Shown piece after piece: positions 17,323 to 26,128 of a stretch of DNA of 64,000 nucleotides. Source of the stretch: Methylomicrobium sp035916875 (GTDB lineage Bacteria > Pseudomonadota > Gammaproteobacteria > Methylococcales > Methylomonadaceae); assembly GCF_035916875.1 (NCBI RefSeq), contig NZ_JAXUHN010000081.1, positions 1-64,000 of the forward strand. Direction: 5' to 3'. Positions within the stretch are counted from its first letter, which is position 1; every line of letters starts with the position of its first letter. Under the pieces are notes generated by a model. It was given only the letters and a program-made list of their open reading frames with translations. It had not been told where the DNA came from and did no database searches. The position numbers were made by a program, and so were the translations under genes.

Positions 17323-18750
17323 ATGTCCAACGTCAAGAAAAGAATCAGGAAATCGGATGCCGCATCAGCATCGCAAGATGCTCAACCAGTAGAATTTCGT
17401 TCGCGCGAAGAACGTCTCGCCGCCGGCAAGCTGCTGCGCGAGAAAGTGCCGCGCTCCAGTCATGCCGGTTGGACACCCTCAGCTAGCCGCCGCGATCCCA
17501 TTGATGTCCTGGAAGAGTCCAATAAGGAGCAGGATCGATTGCCGGAACTGGTGCCCATCCGCTACGGACGGATGCTGCGCAGCCCTTTTACCTTTTTACG
17601 CGGCTCCGCCGGCCTCATGGCTTATGATCTGGCGACCACACCGAATACCGGCATCCAGGTGCAGGCCTGCGGGGACTGTCATCTGCTCAATTTCGGTCTC
17701 TTTGCCACTCCTGAACGCAACCTGGTATTTGACATCAACGATTTCGATGAAACGCTTCCGGCTCCCTGGGAGTGGGATATCAAGCGCCTGGCGGCCAGTT
17801 TCGCCGTCGCCGCCCGCGACATGCGGTTCAATGACGAGGAAGCCCAAGCTGCGGCCGTCGGCTGTGCCCAGGCGTATCGAGAGCACTTGCGGGACTATTC
17901 AAAGATGAACCCAATGGAAGTTTGGTATGACCGCCTGGATGCCGAAACGCTGATTGCGATGGCCCCGGATGAAAAAATTAGAAAGACCCGCCAACGGCTA
18001 GCCGACAAGGCGCACGAGCGTATCGTCGACCATCTCTTTCCCAAAATTGCCGCGCCGGTCGGCGGCCGCCATCGCCTGATCGATCAGCCGCCGATACTCT
18101 TCCATATGCCGGGGAAAGAGTATGAAGAGCGGATGCACGACGGACTTAATGCCTATCGTCAAACGATTTCCGACGAGCGCCGCGTGCTGTTCGATCGCTA
18201 CCGCTTGGAAGACTATGCGATGAAAGTCGTTGGCATCGGCAGCGTTGGCACACGCTGCATGGTCGCGCTATTTTTCTCTGCGGAAAATCATCCCTTGTTG
18301 CTACAGATCAAGGAAGCCTGCCCTTCGGTGCTGGAGCCCTATGCCGGCAAGAGCCGCTATGACAATCACGCCCAGCGTGTCGTGATGGGACAACGGCTGA
18401 TGCAAGCTTCCAGCGATATTTTTCTGGGTTGGTCTCGCTCGAATGTTGGCCGCGATTTCTTTGTGCGCCAGCTGCGCGATATGAAAATGTCCGCTCCGAT
18501 CGGAGAAGGCTTCACAAACCAGCAATTGAACCTTTATGCCGAACTCTGCGGCTGGACCCTGGCCCGCGCTCATGCCCGGTCGGGAGATGCGGCGACGATC
18601 AGCGGTTATCTGGGTAAAACCGACAACTTCGACCTAGCGATCGGTGAATTTGCGTTGGCTTACGCGGACCAGACCGAGCGCGATCATGCGGCGCTGGTCG
18701 AAGCTGTCAACTCCGGTCGGGTAAAGGCCCTCATTGAGGAAGAGGAATGA
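17323..18750 (+). CDS. DUF2252 family protein
   Basis: A 475-residue DUF2252 protein. Recognisable segments are the N-terminal EERLAAGKLLREKVPRSSHA, the nucleotide-type motif ACGDCHLLNFGLFATPERNL, and FDINDFDETLPAPWEWDIKR near 145-165. These resemble the catalytic loops of aminoglycoside-phosphotransferase-like kinases (HxxN followed by D-x-D). Kinase activity is an inference from fold similarity, and the substrate is unknown. The soluble sequence has no signal peptide. It precedes a carbonic anhydrase gene by 46 bases on the same strand and may share its transcript. Confidence 0.85.
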   Translation: MSNVKKRIRKSDAASASQDAQPVEFRSREERLAAGKLLREKVPRSSHAGWTPSASRRDPIDVLEESNKEQDRLPELVPIRYGRMLRSPFTFLRGSAGLMAYDLATTPNTGIQVQACGDCHLLNFGLFATPERNLVFDINDFDETLPAPWEWDIKRLAASFAVAARDMRFNDEEAQAAAVGCAQAYREHLRDYSKMNPMEVWYDRLDAETLIAMAPDEKIRKTRQRLADKAHERIVDHLFPKIAAPVGGRHRLIDQPPILFHMPGKEYEERMHDGLNAYRQTISDERRVLFDRYRLEDYAMKVVGIGSVGTRCMVALFFSAENHPLLLQIKEACPSVLEPYAGKSRYDNHAQRVVMGQRLMQASSDIFLGWSRSNVGRDFFVRQLRDMKMSAPIGEGFTNQQLNLYAELCGWTLARAHARSGDAATISGYLGKTDNFDLAIGEFALAYADQTERDHAALVEAVNSGRVKALIEEEE

Positions 18751-18796
18751 TCAACGAATGCGTGGGTGCATAACTTAAAATCCGAGTGGGCTTACC

Positions 18797-19513
18797 ATGA
18801 AAAAACGCGGCATCACCCGGAGGGAATGGCTGGCCGGCGCGAGCTGCCTAAGTTTGGCCTTGGTCCCGGCCTGTGCGACTCAAACGCCTCGCGCCGGCGC
18901 CATCAGCCTGGAGCCTTATCCGCGCAACGCAGCCGAGGCGCTGCTCCGCCTGAAGACGGGTAACCGGCGTTTCATGGACAATAAGTCTATCCATACGCAC
19001 GAAAATGCCTCCTGGCGTCACCAACTGGTGGAAGAGCAGAAACCCTTCGCCACGGTTCTCGGGTGCAGCGATTCGCGCGTGCCGCCCGAGATGATTTTCG
19101 ACGTCGGCTTCGGCGATATCTTCACAATCAGGCTTGCCGGCAATATCATCGCGGAAGACGTCATCGGCACCTTGCAATACGGCGTGGCTCATCTCCATAC
19201 GCCGCTGGTGGTGGTGATGGGCCATGAAAATTGCGGTGCCGTGACCGCCACTGTCGAGGAAATGCTCAGTAAGACCGAGGAGCTCGAACATATCGAAGCG
19301 TTGCTCGCATTAATCAGGCCCGGGCTATCGCAGCTTGATCTAAAACTTGAGCGCAAGGCGCTGCTTCATGCCGCCGTGGAGGCGAATGTACGCTGGTCGA
19401 TGCAGCAACTTATGGCGCTTCCGGGAGCGGCGAAAGCGCTACGGGAAAAAAAAGTTACCTTGATCGGAGCGGTCTATGAGCTGAATACCGGAACAGTGCG
19501 GTTTCTCGATTAA
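18797..19513 (+). CDS. Tat-exported beta-carbonic anhydrase
   Basis: A 238-residue beta-class carbonic anhydrase interconverting CO2 and bicarbonate. The N-terminus ITRREWLAGASCLSLALVPA is a twin-arginine signal, with AC just after it that could be a lipobox, so the enzyme should act in the periplasm. Zinc ligands are visible in LGCSDSRVPPE (Cys, with the Asp-Arg pair) and GHENCGAV (His, Cys). The middle helix-rich part (about 150-200) and the final TLIGAVYELNTG complete the fold. Most bacterial beta-carbonic anhydrases are cytoplasmic, so export is notable. Confidence 0.88.
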   Translation: MKKRGITRREWLAGASCLSLALVPACATQTPRAGAISLEPYPRNAAEALLRLKTGNRRFMDNKSIHTHENASWRHQLVEEQKPFATVLGCSDSRVPPEMIFDVGFGDIFTIRLAGNIIAEDVIGTLQYGVAHLHTPLVVVMGHENCGAVTATVEEMLSKTEELEHIEALLALIRPGLSQLDLKLERKALLHAAVEANVRWSMQQLMALPGAAKALREKKVTLIGAVYELNTGTVRFLD

Positions 19514-19669
19514 ACGTGGCTAAAATCGAACAAAACCCCTTCCTTGTCAACCAAGGAATTCCGAAATAAAGCACCTCGTTAAAGCGATCGATCTGTGAGA
19601 GAGGCTCTTGAGCCTAAAGCTTGTTGCAACTGTCCCTGACTATAACCTACTGCCTTAAACATAAAAGCG

Positions 19670-20860
19670 ATGAACAGCCCATCCGATTTAAAACTGCCTG
19701 ACGACTTTTCCCTGGTACAGGGTGGACCGCTTTTTCAATTCTTCGTCCGCAGCCGCTTATCGACGGGTGCCCTAGGATTGCTCAAACGCCGGATCATTTT
19801 CTTTGTGCTGCTTACCTGGCTGCCGTTGCTGTTGCTTTCGGCTCTTTCGGGCCACGCGTGGGGCGGCGGCGTGCAAGTTCCATTTCTGCAAGACCTCGAA
19901 ACGCATGCCCGCTTTCTGGTGGCCTTGCCGTTATTGTTGGTGACCGAATGGGTAGTGCACCAGAGGCTGAAGCCGGTCGTCCTGCAATTTATCGAACGGG
20001 GTATCATCACGGCGGAAATGCGACCTCTTTTCGGTGCCTGCATCACTTCCGCGCAATGCTTGCGCAATTCGATGTTTGTCGAGATTGTGCTGCTTGTGCT
20101 GGTCCTTACGCTTGGGCATTCGTTTTTTTTCGAGGTGACGACAATAAAGGTCACTACCTGGTACGCAACCGGAGCGGCGCCGAACTTAACGTATTCCCCG
20201 GCAGGTTACTGGTTGGCTTATGTCGGTCTGCCGATGTATCAATTTATCTATCTTCGCTGGTTGTTCCGGTTTGTCGTCTGGTCGCGGTTTCTCTGGCAGG
20301 TTTCACGTCTGAATCTCTATCTGCTACCGACGCACCCCGATCGCGCAGGAGGCTTGGGCTTCCTTGCCGGCAGCGCCGCGGCATTCATGCCGTTCCTGTT
20401 GTCTCAAGGCGTCCTGGTTTCCGCGATGATCGCCGAACGTATCTTATACGAGGGGGCGATTTTAATGGATTTCAAGCCGGAAATTGCCGTCATTGTGGTA
20501 TTTCTTCTGCTGTTAGTTCTCGGCCCACTCTGCGTATTCGCCCCCCTGTTGGCGAAAACCAAACGTCAAGGCCTGCTGACTTACGGTGCGTTGGCGAGCC
20601 GCTATGTCAGCGAATTTGACAAAAAGTGGCTGCAAGGCGGGGCGGCGCAGGATGAAGCGTTCATCGGCAGTGGCGACATCCAATCCCTGGCCGATTTGAA
20701 CAACAGCATCGAAGTGGTCCGCAGCATGCAGGTGTTTCCGTTCAGCAGGCAAACGGTATTGCAAACGGCGGTGGTAGCGCTGTTACCGTTGCTGCCCTTG
20801 CTGCTGACGATGATCTCGCTGGAAGACTTGGTGAAGCGACTTATCGGAATATTGTTGTAA
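19670..20860 (+). CDS. Polytopic membrane protein of unknown function
   Basis: A 396-residue protein with about six to seven hydrophobic segments (IIFFVLLTWLPLLLLSAL near 45, ALPLLLVTEWVV near 90, FVEIVLLVLVLTLGHSFFF near 140, and others), ending in a hydrophobic helix. A conserved-looking stretch, LLPTHPDRAGGLGFLAGSAA near 220, has a HPDxxGGLGFL pattern. No family with known function is recognised. It is 30 bases upstream of a YkgJ-type gene, which may be co-transcribed. Confidence 0.75.
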   Translation: MNSPSDLKLPDDFSLVQGGPLFQFFVRSRLSTGALGLLKRRIIFFVLLTWLPLLLLSALSGHAWGGGVQVPFLQDLETHARFLVALPLLLVTEWVVHQRLKPVVLQFIERGIITAEMRPLFGACITSAQCLRNSMFVEIVLLVLVLTLGHSFFFEVTTIKVTTWYATGAAPNLTYSPAGYWLAYVGLPMYQFIYLRWLFRFVVWSRFLWQVSRLNLYLLPTHPDRAGGLGFLAGSAAAFMPFLLSQGVLVSAMIAERILYEGAILMDFKPEIAVIVVFLLLLVLGPLCVFAPLLAKTKRQGLLTYGALASRYVSEFDKKWLQGGAAQDEAFIGSGDIQSLADLNNSIEVVRSMQVFPFSRQTVLQTAVVALLPLLPLLLTMISLEDLVKRLIGILL

Positions 20861-20890
20861 TCCTTTAAAATCACCAAGCCGGATATCAAG

Positions 20891-21397
20891 ATGAACACAC
20901 TTGCCCAGCTTCATGCCGATATCGAAGCGCGCGTCCAGGCCATCCAGGAAGACCATCCCGAATGGCTGTGCCGCATGGGCTGCGACGGCTGTTGTCGGCG
21001 GCTCGCTGAAGTGCCGCGGCTCACCGCGGCGGAATGGGATTTTCTGCGGGAGGGACTGGCCGCGCTGCCCCCGGAGCAGCTTCGAGAAATCGGCCAGAAC
21101 ATCGCCGGGCTGACCGAGCAGACATCGCGCCCCATTGTCTGTCCGCTGCTGGATCGGTCGGCGGGGGCCTGCCGGGTTTATGCTCGCCGCCCGGTGGCGT
21201 GCCGCACATACGGGTTCTACGTCCAGCGCGACCTGGGGCTTTACTGCAAGGACATCGAGTCGCGCGTAGCCGGCGGCGCCTGGACCGGGGTGGTGTGGGG
21301 CAACCACGACGTTATCGACCGGCGTCTCTGCAGTCTGGGCGAAACCCGCGAATTGACCGAATGGTTCTTGCGCTGGCATCGGGCCGAGGGTACTTGA
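20891..21397 (+). CDS. YkgJ-family cysteine cluster protein
   Basis: A 168-residue protein with a Cys cluster typical of YkgJ/UPF0153 (CxxCCxxC-type) proteins: CRMGCDGCCRR near 30, CPLLDRSAGACRVYARRPVACRTYGFYV near 95-120, and a late Cys in LYCKD. These residues probably bind Zn or an Fe-S cluster. The function is unknown. The gene follows a membrane protein gene closely on the same strand. Confidence 0.8.
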   Translation: MNTLAQLHADIEARVQAIQEDHPEWLCRMGCDGCCRRLAEVPRLTAAEWDFLREGLAALPPEQLREIGQNIAGLTEQTSRPIVCPLLDRSAGACRVYARRPVACRTYGFYVQRDLGLYCKDIESRVAGGAWTGVVWGNHDVIDRRLCSLGETRELTEWFLRWHRAEGT

Positions 21398-21702
21398 ACG
21401 GTAGCTCCCCATTTCCAACATTTGCTGAGCCCTATAATTTCCACTTATTCTTCAGCATATCCAAACGTCGGGACGGGATCAAGGATGAATGCGGGATCCT
21501 GAAGGCAATAACAGCCAACTAATTTTTCGCTGCTGAAATCGGACGGCCCTCATTTCAGGTTTCGCGAAAAATGCTAGCACTCCTGATCTGTTTACGTGCC
21601 AACATCAACGGCGTAATAATCCAGATTTGGCCGGGGCGAAGCTTTGCATAAACCCTGCTCAACTATGCTGAAAATTCTGGGTTTCGTGCCTCAATCCCGC
21701 CT
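21398..21702. other. Gene-free convergent intergenic region
   Basis: It lies between the converging YkgJ-type gene and cynS. No coding sequence, strong hairpin or repeat was recognised. Confidence 0.4.
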
Positions 21703-22146
21703 TCAGTAAGTTTTGTAGGGTAGAAATTTTCCAGACATCGTGATCTTGACGCGATCGCCATTCGGATCGGCTTCGCGGCTCAGATCCATCTTGAAGTCGA
21801 TGGCGCTCATGATGCCGTCGCCGAACTCTTCGTGAATCAATTCCTTCAGCGTGGGTCCGTAGATGCTGATCAATTCCTGGAAACGGTAGATCAACGGATC
21901 GGCCGGAATACTGGCGGACACTGATCCCTTGTAAGGTACGACCGTCAGCCATCGCCTCTCGACCTCGGTCAGGTCGAAAATGTCGCCGACAATAGCGGCT
22001 TGATCTTGCGTGAGCGCCATTTGGCCAAGACACGCGGAGGTGACCCATTCCTTGCTCAAGCCGACTTTGGCTGCCACTTCGGCCCACTTCAAGCCTCGAC
22101 TGACTTTAGTGGCAATAATTTTTTCCGTTACATCGATTCTATTCAT
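21703..22146 (-). CDS. cynS: Cyanate hydratase (cyanase)
   Basis: A 147-residue cyanase, which converts cyanate plus bicarbonate to ammonia and CO2. The N-terminal half is a helix-turn-helix-like domain (GLKWAEVAAKVGLSKEWVTSACLGQ). The C-terminal catalytic domain carries the active-site residues: Arg and Glu in YRFQELISIYGPTLKELIHEE and Ser in IMSAIDFKMDL. The protein is full length and ends in the family pattern GKFLPYKTY. It follows the NAD-formate dehydrogenase gene on the same strand, separated by about 90 bases that contain a hairpin. The pair could share a promoter. Confidence 0.95.
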   Translation of the reverse strand: MNRIDVTEKIIATKVSRGLKWAEVAAKVGLSKEWVTSACLGQMALTQDQAAIVGDIFDLTEVERRWLTVVPYKGSVSASIPADPLIYRFQELISIYGPTLKELIHEEFGDGIMSAIDFKMDLSREADPNGDRVKITMSGKFLPYKTY

Positions 22147-22192
22147 TATTTTTGTTCCACAATGTAAAAATGAGGGCCGGCACAGGCAATAA

Positions 22193-22217
22193 ACGGGGGC
22201 GCCGACAAGCCCCCCGT
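22193..22217 (-). terminator. Hairpin between formate dehydrogenase and cynS
   Basis: ACGGGGGC (22193-22200) pairs with GCCCCCCGT (22209-22217), leaving one extra base. Read on the minus strand the stem is followed by TTTATT, a weak rho-independent terminator pattern. It may reduce readthrough into cynS. Confidence 0.5.
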
Positions 22218-22236
22218 AACAGCCAGCCTAAATCGC

Positions 22237-23439
22237 TCAGCCTTTCTTGAATTTGGCCGCTTCGTCGGAGCCGCCGGTGGCGTTGCCTTTGCTGTAGGAA
22301 TGCGCGCCGACACCGGCCAACTGGCCACCTTGAACGATCAGGTATTCATCGCGAATAGGACGGCCTTCGAAGTAACACTCCAGGATTTCACGGGTGCCCG
22401 CCGCATAGCGGGTTTGCGCCGATAAACTGGTGCCGGAAATGTGCGGGGTCATGCCGTGATTCGGCATGGTGCGCCATGGGTGATTGTTCGGCGCCGGCTG
22501 CGGGAACCAGACGTCGCCCGCGTAACCGGCCAGTTGGCCGCTTTCCAGCGCCTTGACAATCGCGTCGCGGTCGCACAGCTTGCCGCGCGCCGTGTTGACC
22601 AGATAGGCGCCGCGCTTGAAAAATTTCAGCGTCTGTTCGTTGATCATGTGCTCGGTTTCAGGATGCAGCGGGCAATTCAGCGTCACGACATCGCAGACTT
22701 TGGCCAGACTTTCCAGGCTGGAATGATAGGTCAGATCGAGTTCGTTTTCCACTGTTTCCGGCAGGCGATGGCGATCGAGGTAGTGCAGTTTGACACCGAA
22801 AGGTTTGAGCAGCCGCAACACGCGCAGACCTATACGGCCAGCCGCCACGGTACCCACGCTCATGGCTTCCAAATCATAAGAACGCGACACGCAGTCGGCG
22901 ATGTTCCAACCGCCCTTGAGTACCCAATTGTGGGAGGGGAGGTAGTTGCGTACCAAAGCCAGTATCGACATGAGCACGTGTTCCGCTACAGCGTTACTGT
23001 TGCAATAAGTGACTTCAGCCACGGTGACGTTGTGTTCCATCGCCGCCTGTAAGTCGGTATGGTCGGAACCGATACCGGCGGTGACGATCATTTTCAGTTT
23101 TTTGGCTTTGGCGATGCGTTCCGCCGTCATGTAGGCCGGCCAGAACGGTTGCGAAATGACGATTTCAGCGTCATGCAGTTCGCGATCCAACACGCTGTCG
23201 GCACCGTCTTTGCTGGAGGTGACAACCAAGGTATGGCCGTTTGACTCCAGATATTTACGCAAGCCCAGTTCGCCGGAGACGCTGCCGAGCAAGGTGCCGG
23301 GTTTGAAGTCGATCGCTTTAGGCGTCGGCAGCGTTTGTCCGTCCGGATAAACTTCAGGCTGCGGACAGTCGTCGCGTGCATAGGAGGTTGGGTAGCCGTC
23401 GATAGGGTCGTCATAAAGTACGCAAACAATTTTAGCCAT
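22237..23439 (-). CDS. fdh: NAD-dependent formate dehydrogenase (metal-free)
   Basis: A 400-residue D-2-hydroxyacid dehydrogenase-fold enzyme oxidising formate to CO2 with NAD+. It is strikingly like the Pseudomonas sp. 101 enzyme over its full length, including KAIDFKPGTLLGSVSGELG, SQPFWPAYMT (formate channel), TYCNSNAVAEH (Asn that binds formate), VGTVAAGRIGLRVL (nucleotide loop), YLDRHRLPE (Asp giving NAD preference), NTARGKLCDRDA (catalytic Arg) and MTPHISGTSLSAQ (catalytic His). The C-terminal HSYSKGNATGGS loop is intact. It is the last, NADH-yielding step of C1 oxidation in methylotrophs and needs no molybdenum, unlike FdsABG. A weak AAGG site precedes the ATG. Confidence 0.96.
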   Translation of the reverse strand: MAKIVCVLYDDPIDGYPTSYARDDCPQPEVYPDGQTLPTPKAIDFKPGTLLGSVSGELGLRKYLESNGHTLVVTSSKDGADSVLDRELHDAEIVISQPFWPAYMTAERIAKAKKLKMIVTAGIGSDHTDLQAAMEHNVTVAEVTYCNSNAVAEHVLMSILALVRNYLPSHNWVLKGGWNIADCVSRSYDLEAMSVGTVAAGRIGLRVLRLLKPFGVKLHYLDRHRLPETVENELDLTYHSSLESLAKVCDVVTLNCPLHPETEHMINEQTLKFFKRGAYLVNTARGKLCDRDAIVKALESGQLAGYAGDVWFPQPAPNNHPWRTMPNHGMTPHISGTSLSAQTRYAAGTREILECYFEGRPIRDEYLIVQGGQLAGVGAHSYSKGNATGGSDEAAKFKKG

Positions 23440-23683
23440 GTTATTTTTACCTTGGTGTTAATCGGATGACGGGGCATATCGTATTAGCGGTATGCCTGAT
23501 TTATCCCGGCCGGGTAACAGCATTGTCTGCTTTGAAGATGAGTTGCGTCCAATTGTTTTGAGGTATCGCTTAATAACTCCGGGTTATCAATAAATAGCAT
23601 CGCTGCTGCAAACCCAAGCGATGGAATGGTGCGCCATTGAACGGGACCCTTTATGTTGGTCATTTACGGGGCAGTCCTTACTG

Positions 23684-24148
23684 TCATCCTTCGCGCTCAT
23701 CCGGTAAAGTCCCAAATGTGGATAATAAAACAATAACGGACCCACGCCCGAAACCATAGCTAGTGATAAGCAGGCTCGACATCAAATATAAGCGAAATAT
23801 ACCCGGAAACAGCCCTTCCGCAGGTGTCGAGCTATCCAATACCGGAAACATCGCCTGCAACATAAACAAACTGGAATTGGTGAATGCCCCGACCACCATG
23901 CACCAGCGCACAGAGATGGGTAAAGGCACTTTTGCCGCATAAAACCCGAACAACAATGCGGTCATCAATAAAAAATCCAGATGCGCTTGAAGAACACGGG
24001 TGAATTGGCCCGGAAAAAACATCTTGATGAACGCCAGATCAAACTTTAAAAAAACCAGGCACCATGCCAGTAACAAAGCCATCAGCAGCCACAGGGCCGC
24101 CCCTCTGAGCAACAGTACATTTCCCGCAAGTGTTGAGTTATAGTTCAT
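23684..24148 (-). CDS. Small membrane protein of unknown function
   Basis: About 154 residues with four to five transmembrane helices (LLLRGAALWLLMALLLAWCL, LDFLLMTALLFGFYAA, CMVVGAFTNSSLFMLQAMF, FRLYLMSSLLITSYGFG). The QAHLDFLLM helix and overall size faintly recall styrene-oxide isomerase/hydroxylaminobenzene mutase-like membrane proteins, but this is weak. The start is set at ATG 24148 because GAGGGG lies just before it; an upstream ATG at 24178 has no such site. It is divergent from the AraC-type regulator that may have controlled it. Confidence 0.7.
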   Translation of the reverse strand: MNYNSTLAGNVLLLRGAALWLLMALLLAWCLVFLKFDLAFIKMFFPGQFTRVLQAHLDFLLMTALLFGFYAAKVPLPISVRWCMVVGAFTNSSLFMLQAMFPVLDSSTPAEGLFPGIFRLYLMSSLLITSYGFGRGSVIVLLSTFGTLPDEREG

Positions 24149-24361
24149 CGTTTCCCCTCTTGGATTCAAACCGTTCATAAACTAAGATGCCCACTATAAA
24201 GCGAATGGAGCGATTTCTCTGGTTCGGGACGGAACAACATCTTGACTGGGACGGCAATATCACCCGACAGCGTGCGATATTGCCCTGCCGTATTGTTATT
24301 TAGCTTGGGGAAAGAGTTGAAGACCGACATAAGGGTTTTACGCGGCTTAAAAGCGGAAACA

Positions 24362-25321
24362 ATGCCGCCAACACAAAGAATCAAATACTCAACCGATGAT
24401 TTTGCGCCGCACGAAAGGCTAGAGTGGTTGCGCGAAGTGATCGGCCGGGAATATGCCAATGTCGAGATAACGCCGCCCCGTACCGGCGTGTTTAATGAGA
24501 TGACCATTTATTCTTGGCATAGGCTGCGTTTGTCCGTCATCCGCTCCGATGAAATTGTCCTGCAACGCTTGCCGCGCGAGCCGGATTTGATCAGTCAGGA
24601 TACCTATCTCGCAGTCGTCCATCTGTCCGGGAACTAGCGCTTGCAACAAAACGGCCGGGAAGTTTTTTTAAACCCCGGCGACATGACTTTATACGATGCC
24701 ACGCTACCGCATCGTATTTGTTGTTCGCAGAAATTCTCGAAACTGCTGGTTTCCATTCCACGCTCGTTACTCAGGGAACGGGTCGCCGGTATCGAACACT
24801 GTACGGCTTTGCATATTCCGAGGCGGCTGGGTATCGGTTCGGTAGCGGCGGACTTTATCCGCTCCTGTGCGGATCAAGCCGAGCGACTCAACGCGGAAGA
24901 ATTTACCAAACTGTCCGAACACGCGCTGGATTTGTTGACGCTGGCACTGGCGGCCGTGCGCCCGACACATTTCAACCTGTCCAGAAGCCGTGCCATTGCG
25001 CTAAACCGGGTTAAGGCGTTCCTGGAAAACAATCTGTCCGATCCGGCCTTAACCCCCGCCAAAGTGAGTATGGGGACCGGCCTGTCGCCCAGATATATCA
25101 ACCTGCTGCTGAAAGATGAGGACAATTCGCTCATGCGTTATGTCTGGCGGCGCAGGCTGGAAAATTGCCGACAAGACATGCTGAACCCTGTTCATGCCGG
25201 GCATCGTATCTCCGATATTGCCTTCCGTTGGGGTTTTAACGATTTGTCGCACTTTAGCCGAATGTTCAGGATTCGCTTCGGCTGTTCTCCGACAGAATAC
25301 CGGGAAGCGCGAAAGCGCTAA
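24362..25321 (+). pseudogene. AraC-family regulator interrupted by an amber codon
   Basis: One continuous frame encodes about 320 residues of an AraC-type activator, but TAG at 24635-24637 splits it after residue 91. The text runs smoothly across the stop (YLAVVHLSGN, stop, RLQQNGREVFLNPGDMTLYD), so a single base change is likely. Before the stop lies half of the AraC-binding-like ligand domain (DDFAPHERLEWLREVIGREY). After it come the rest of that domain and two helix-turn-helix motifs, ending RISDIAFRWGFNDLSHFSRM and FGCSPTEYREARKR. The start MPPTQRIKY at 24362 fits family members. Suppression or re-initiation cannot be excluded, so it may keep partial function. Confidence 0.75.
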
Positions 25322-25353
25322 ATGTTGGCGGCATCCGGTGCCGGCCGTTAGCG

Positions 25354-25544
25354 ATGAACGCCGATCATGTGCATATGTTGTTGCGATACCGCCGAAATAC
25401 GCCGTGTCACAGGGGATCGGCTTTATCAAAGGCAAAAATGCAATCCATTTGGCTCGAGTCTATGGGGAGAAGAAACGAAATTTTGTTGGTCAACACTTTG
25501 AACAAGAAGATCAGAGAACCGAACAATTGAATCTTTGGAACTGA
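25354..25544 (+). pseudogene. IS200/IS605 TnpA (Y1 transposase) remnant
   Basis: ATG 25354 begins NADHVHMLL, containing the HUH (His-x-His) motif of Y1 transposases. The frame then slips near 25383. In the next frame IPPKYAVSQGIGFIKGKNAI...ARVYGEKKRNFVGQHF is typical TnpA. The text then jumps from VGQHF to EQEDQRTEQL, so the segment that normally follows, including the catalytic Tyr region, is deleted. It is inactive. Confidence 0.75.
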
Positions 25545-25624
25545 ACGCCAGCCTTAGGTGGCTATTAAATTGGGGCCGCGTTAGCGATCCCTTATACCGC
25601 TTTGAGCGGTTGACTACATAAAAC

Positions 25625-25641
25625 CCCCGGCTTTGCCGGGG
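25625..25641. repeat. Probable IS200/IS605 right-end hairpin
   Basis: CCCCGGC (25625-25631) and GCCGGGG (25635-25641) form a perfect 7-bp stem with a TTT loop, about 80 bases after the TnpA remnant stop. Subterminal hairpins of this form mark IS200/IS605 ends. It abuts the truncated IS256-type fragment, as expected at an insertion boundary. Confidence 0.5.
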
Positions 25642-25644
25642 TAT

Positions 25645-25765
25645 ATTTACTGCCGCCGCCGGAACGATCCCGTACATTGGGGATTTTAACCGTAACATTA
25701 CCCACTCCGGTGACGATCTCCTGCTCCGGCAAATTGTCCTGGCCGATCCCATAATGAATCGTTTT
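25645..25765 (-). pseudogene. IS256-type transposase fragment
   Basis: On the minus strand the frame reads DNLPEQEIVTGVGNVTVKIP then NVRDRSGGGSKY, matching the N-terminal region of IS256-like transposases (NGYLPEREIxTGxGxVxVKVPKVRDRSG). The match stops where the IS200-type hairpin begins. Only about 40 residues survive. It looks like an IS256-type gene cut by the IS200-type insertion. Confidence 0.6.
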
Positions 25766-25799
25766 GTTGATGGATATTGCCAACAAATTTTTGAAAGCC

Positions 25800-25865
25800 G
25801 GTTCATTTAAGCCAGTCTTATACAAAAATACTGGTTCATTCAAGCCAATCTTAAACCAAAATGTT
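25800..25865. repeat. Imperfect 33-base tandem duplication
   Basis: Two adjacent 33-base units start GGTTCATTTAAGCCAGTCTT (25800-25832) and GGTTCATTCAAGCCAATCTT (25833-25865) and agree at most positions. They lie beside the IS256-type fragment. Function is unknown; they may be element-end or regulatory repeats. Confidence 0.6.
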
Positions 25866-26128
25866 GGGGCATTTCATAGCAGCGGTTGAACCGGAATTCC
25901 TAGAGACAATGGTTTCCATCAATTTTTTTGTAATGAAATTAAGTGGAATCCTTTTTTCTGCCGTGCCGAAAAATGCTGCTCATCTAACCGACATTAAGAA
26001 GAATAAAATGGCATTATTATTGCTTGATAATTTATCAACTTGACTTTATTCACCTCAGCAGCAGACAGCATTTATATGTTGGTTAATCCAATTTTTTGCG
26101 TAGCTCCAACTCTAAGCACCATAAAAAA

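Noticed and set aside
24635..24637. Pyrrolysine or other recoded residue at the amber codon of the AraC gene
   Set aside because: No pyrrolysine gene or context was seen and AraC regulators do not use it; a simple nonsense change is the better explanation.
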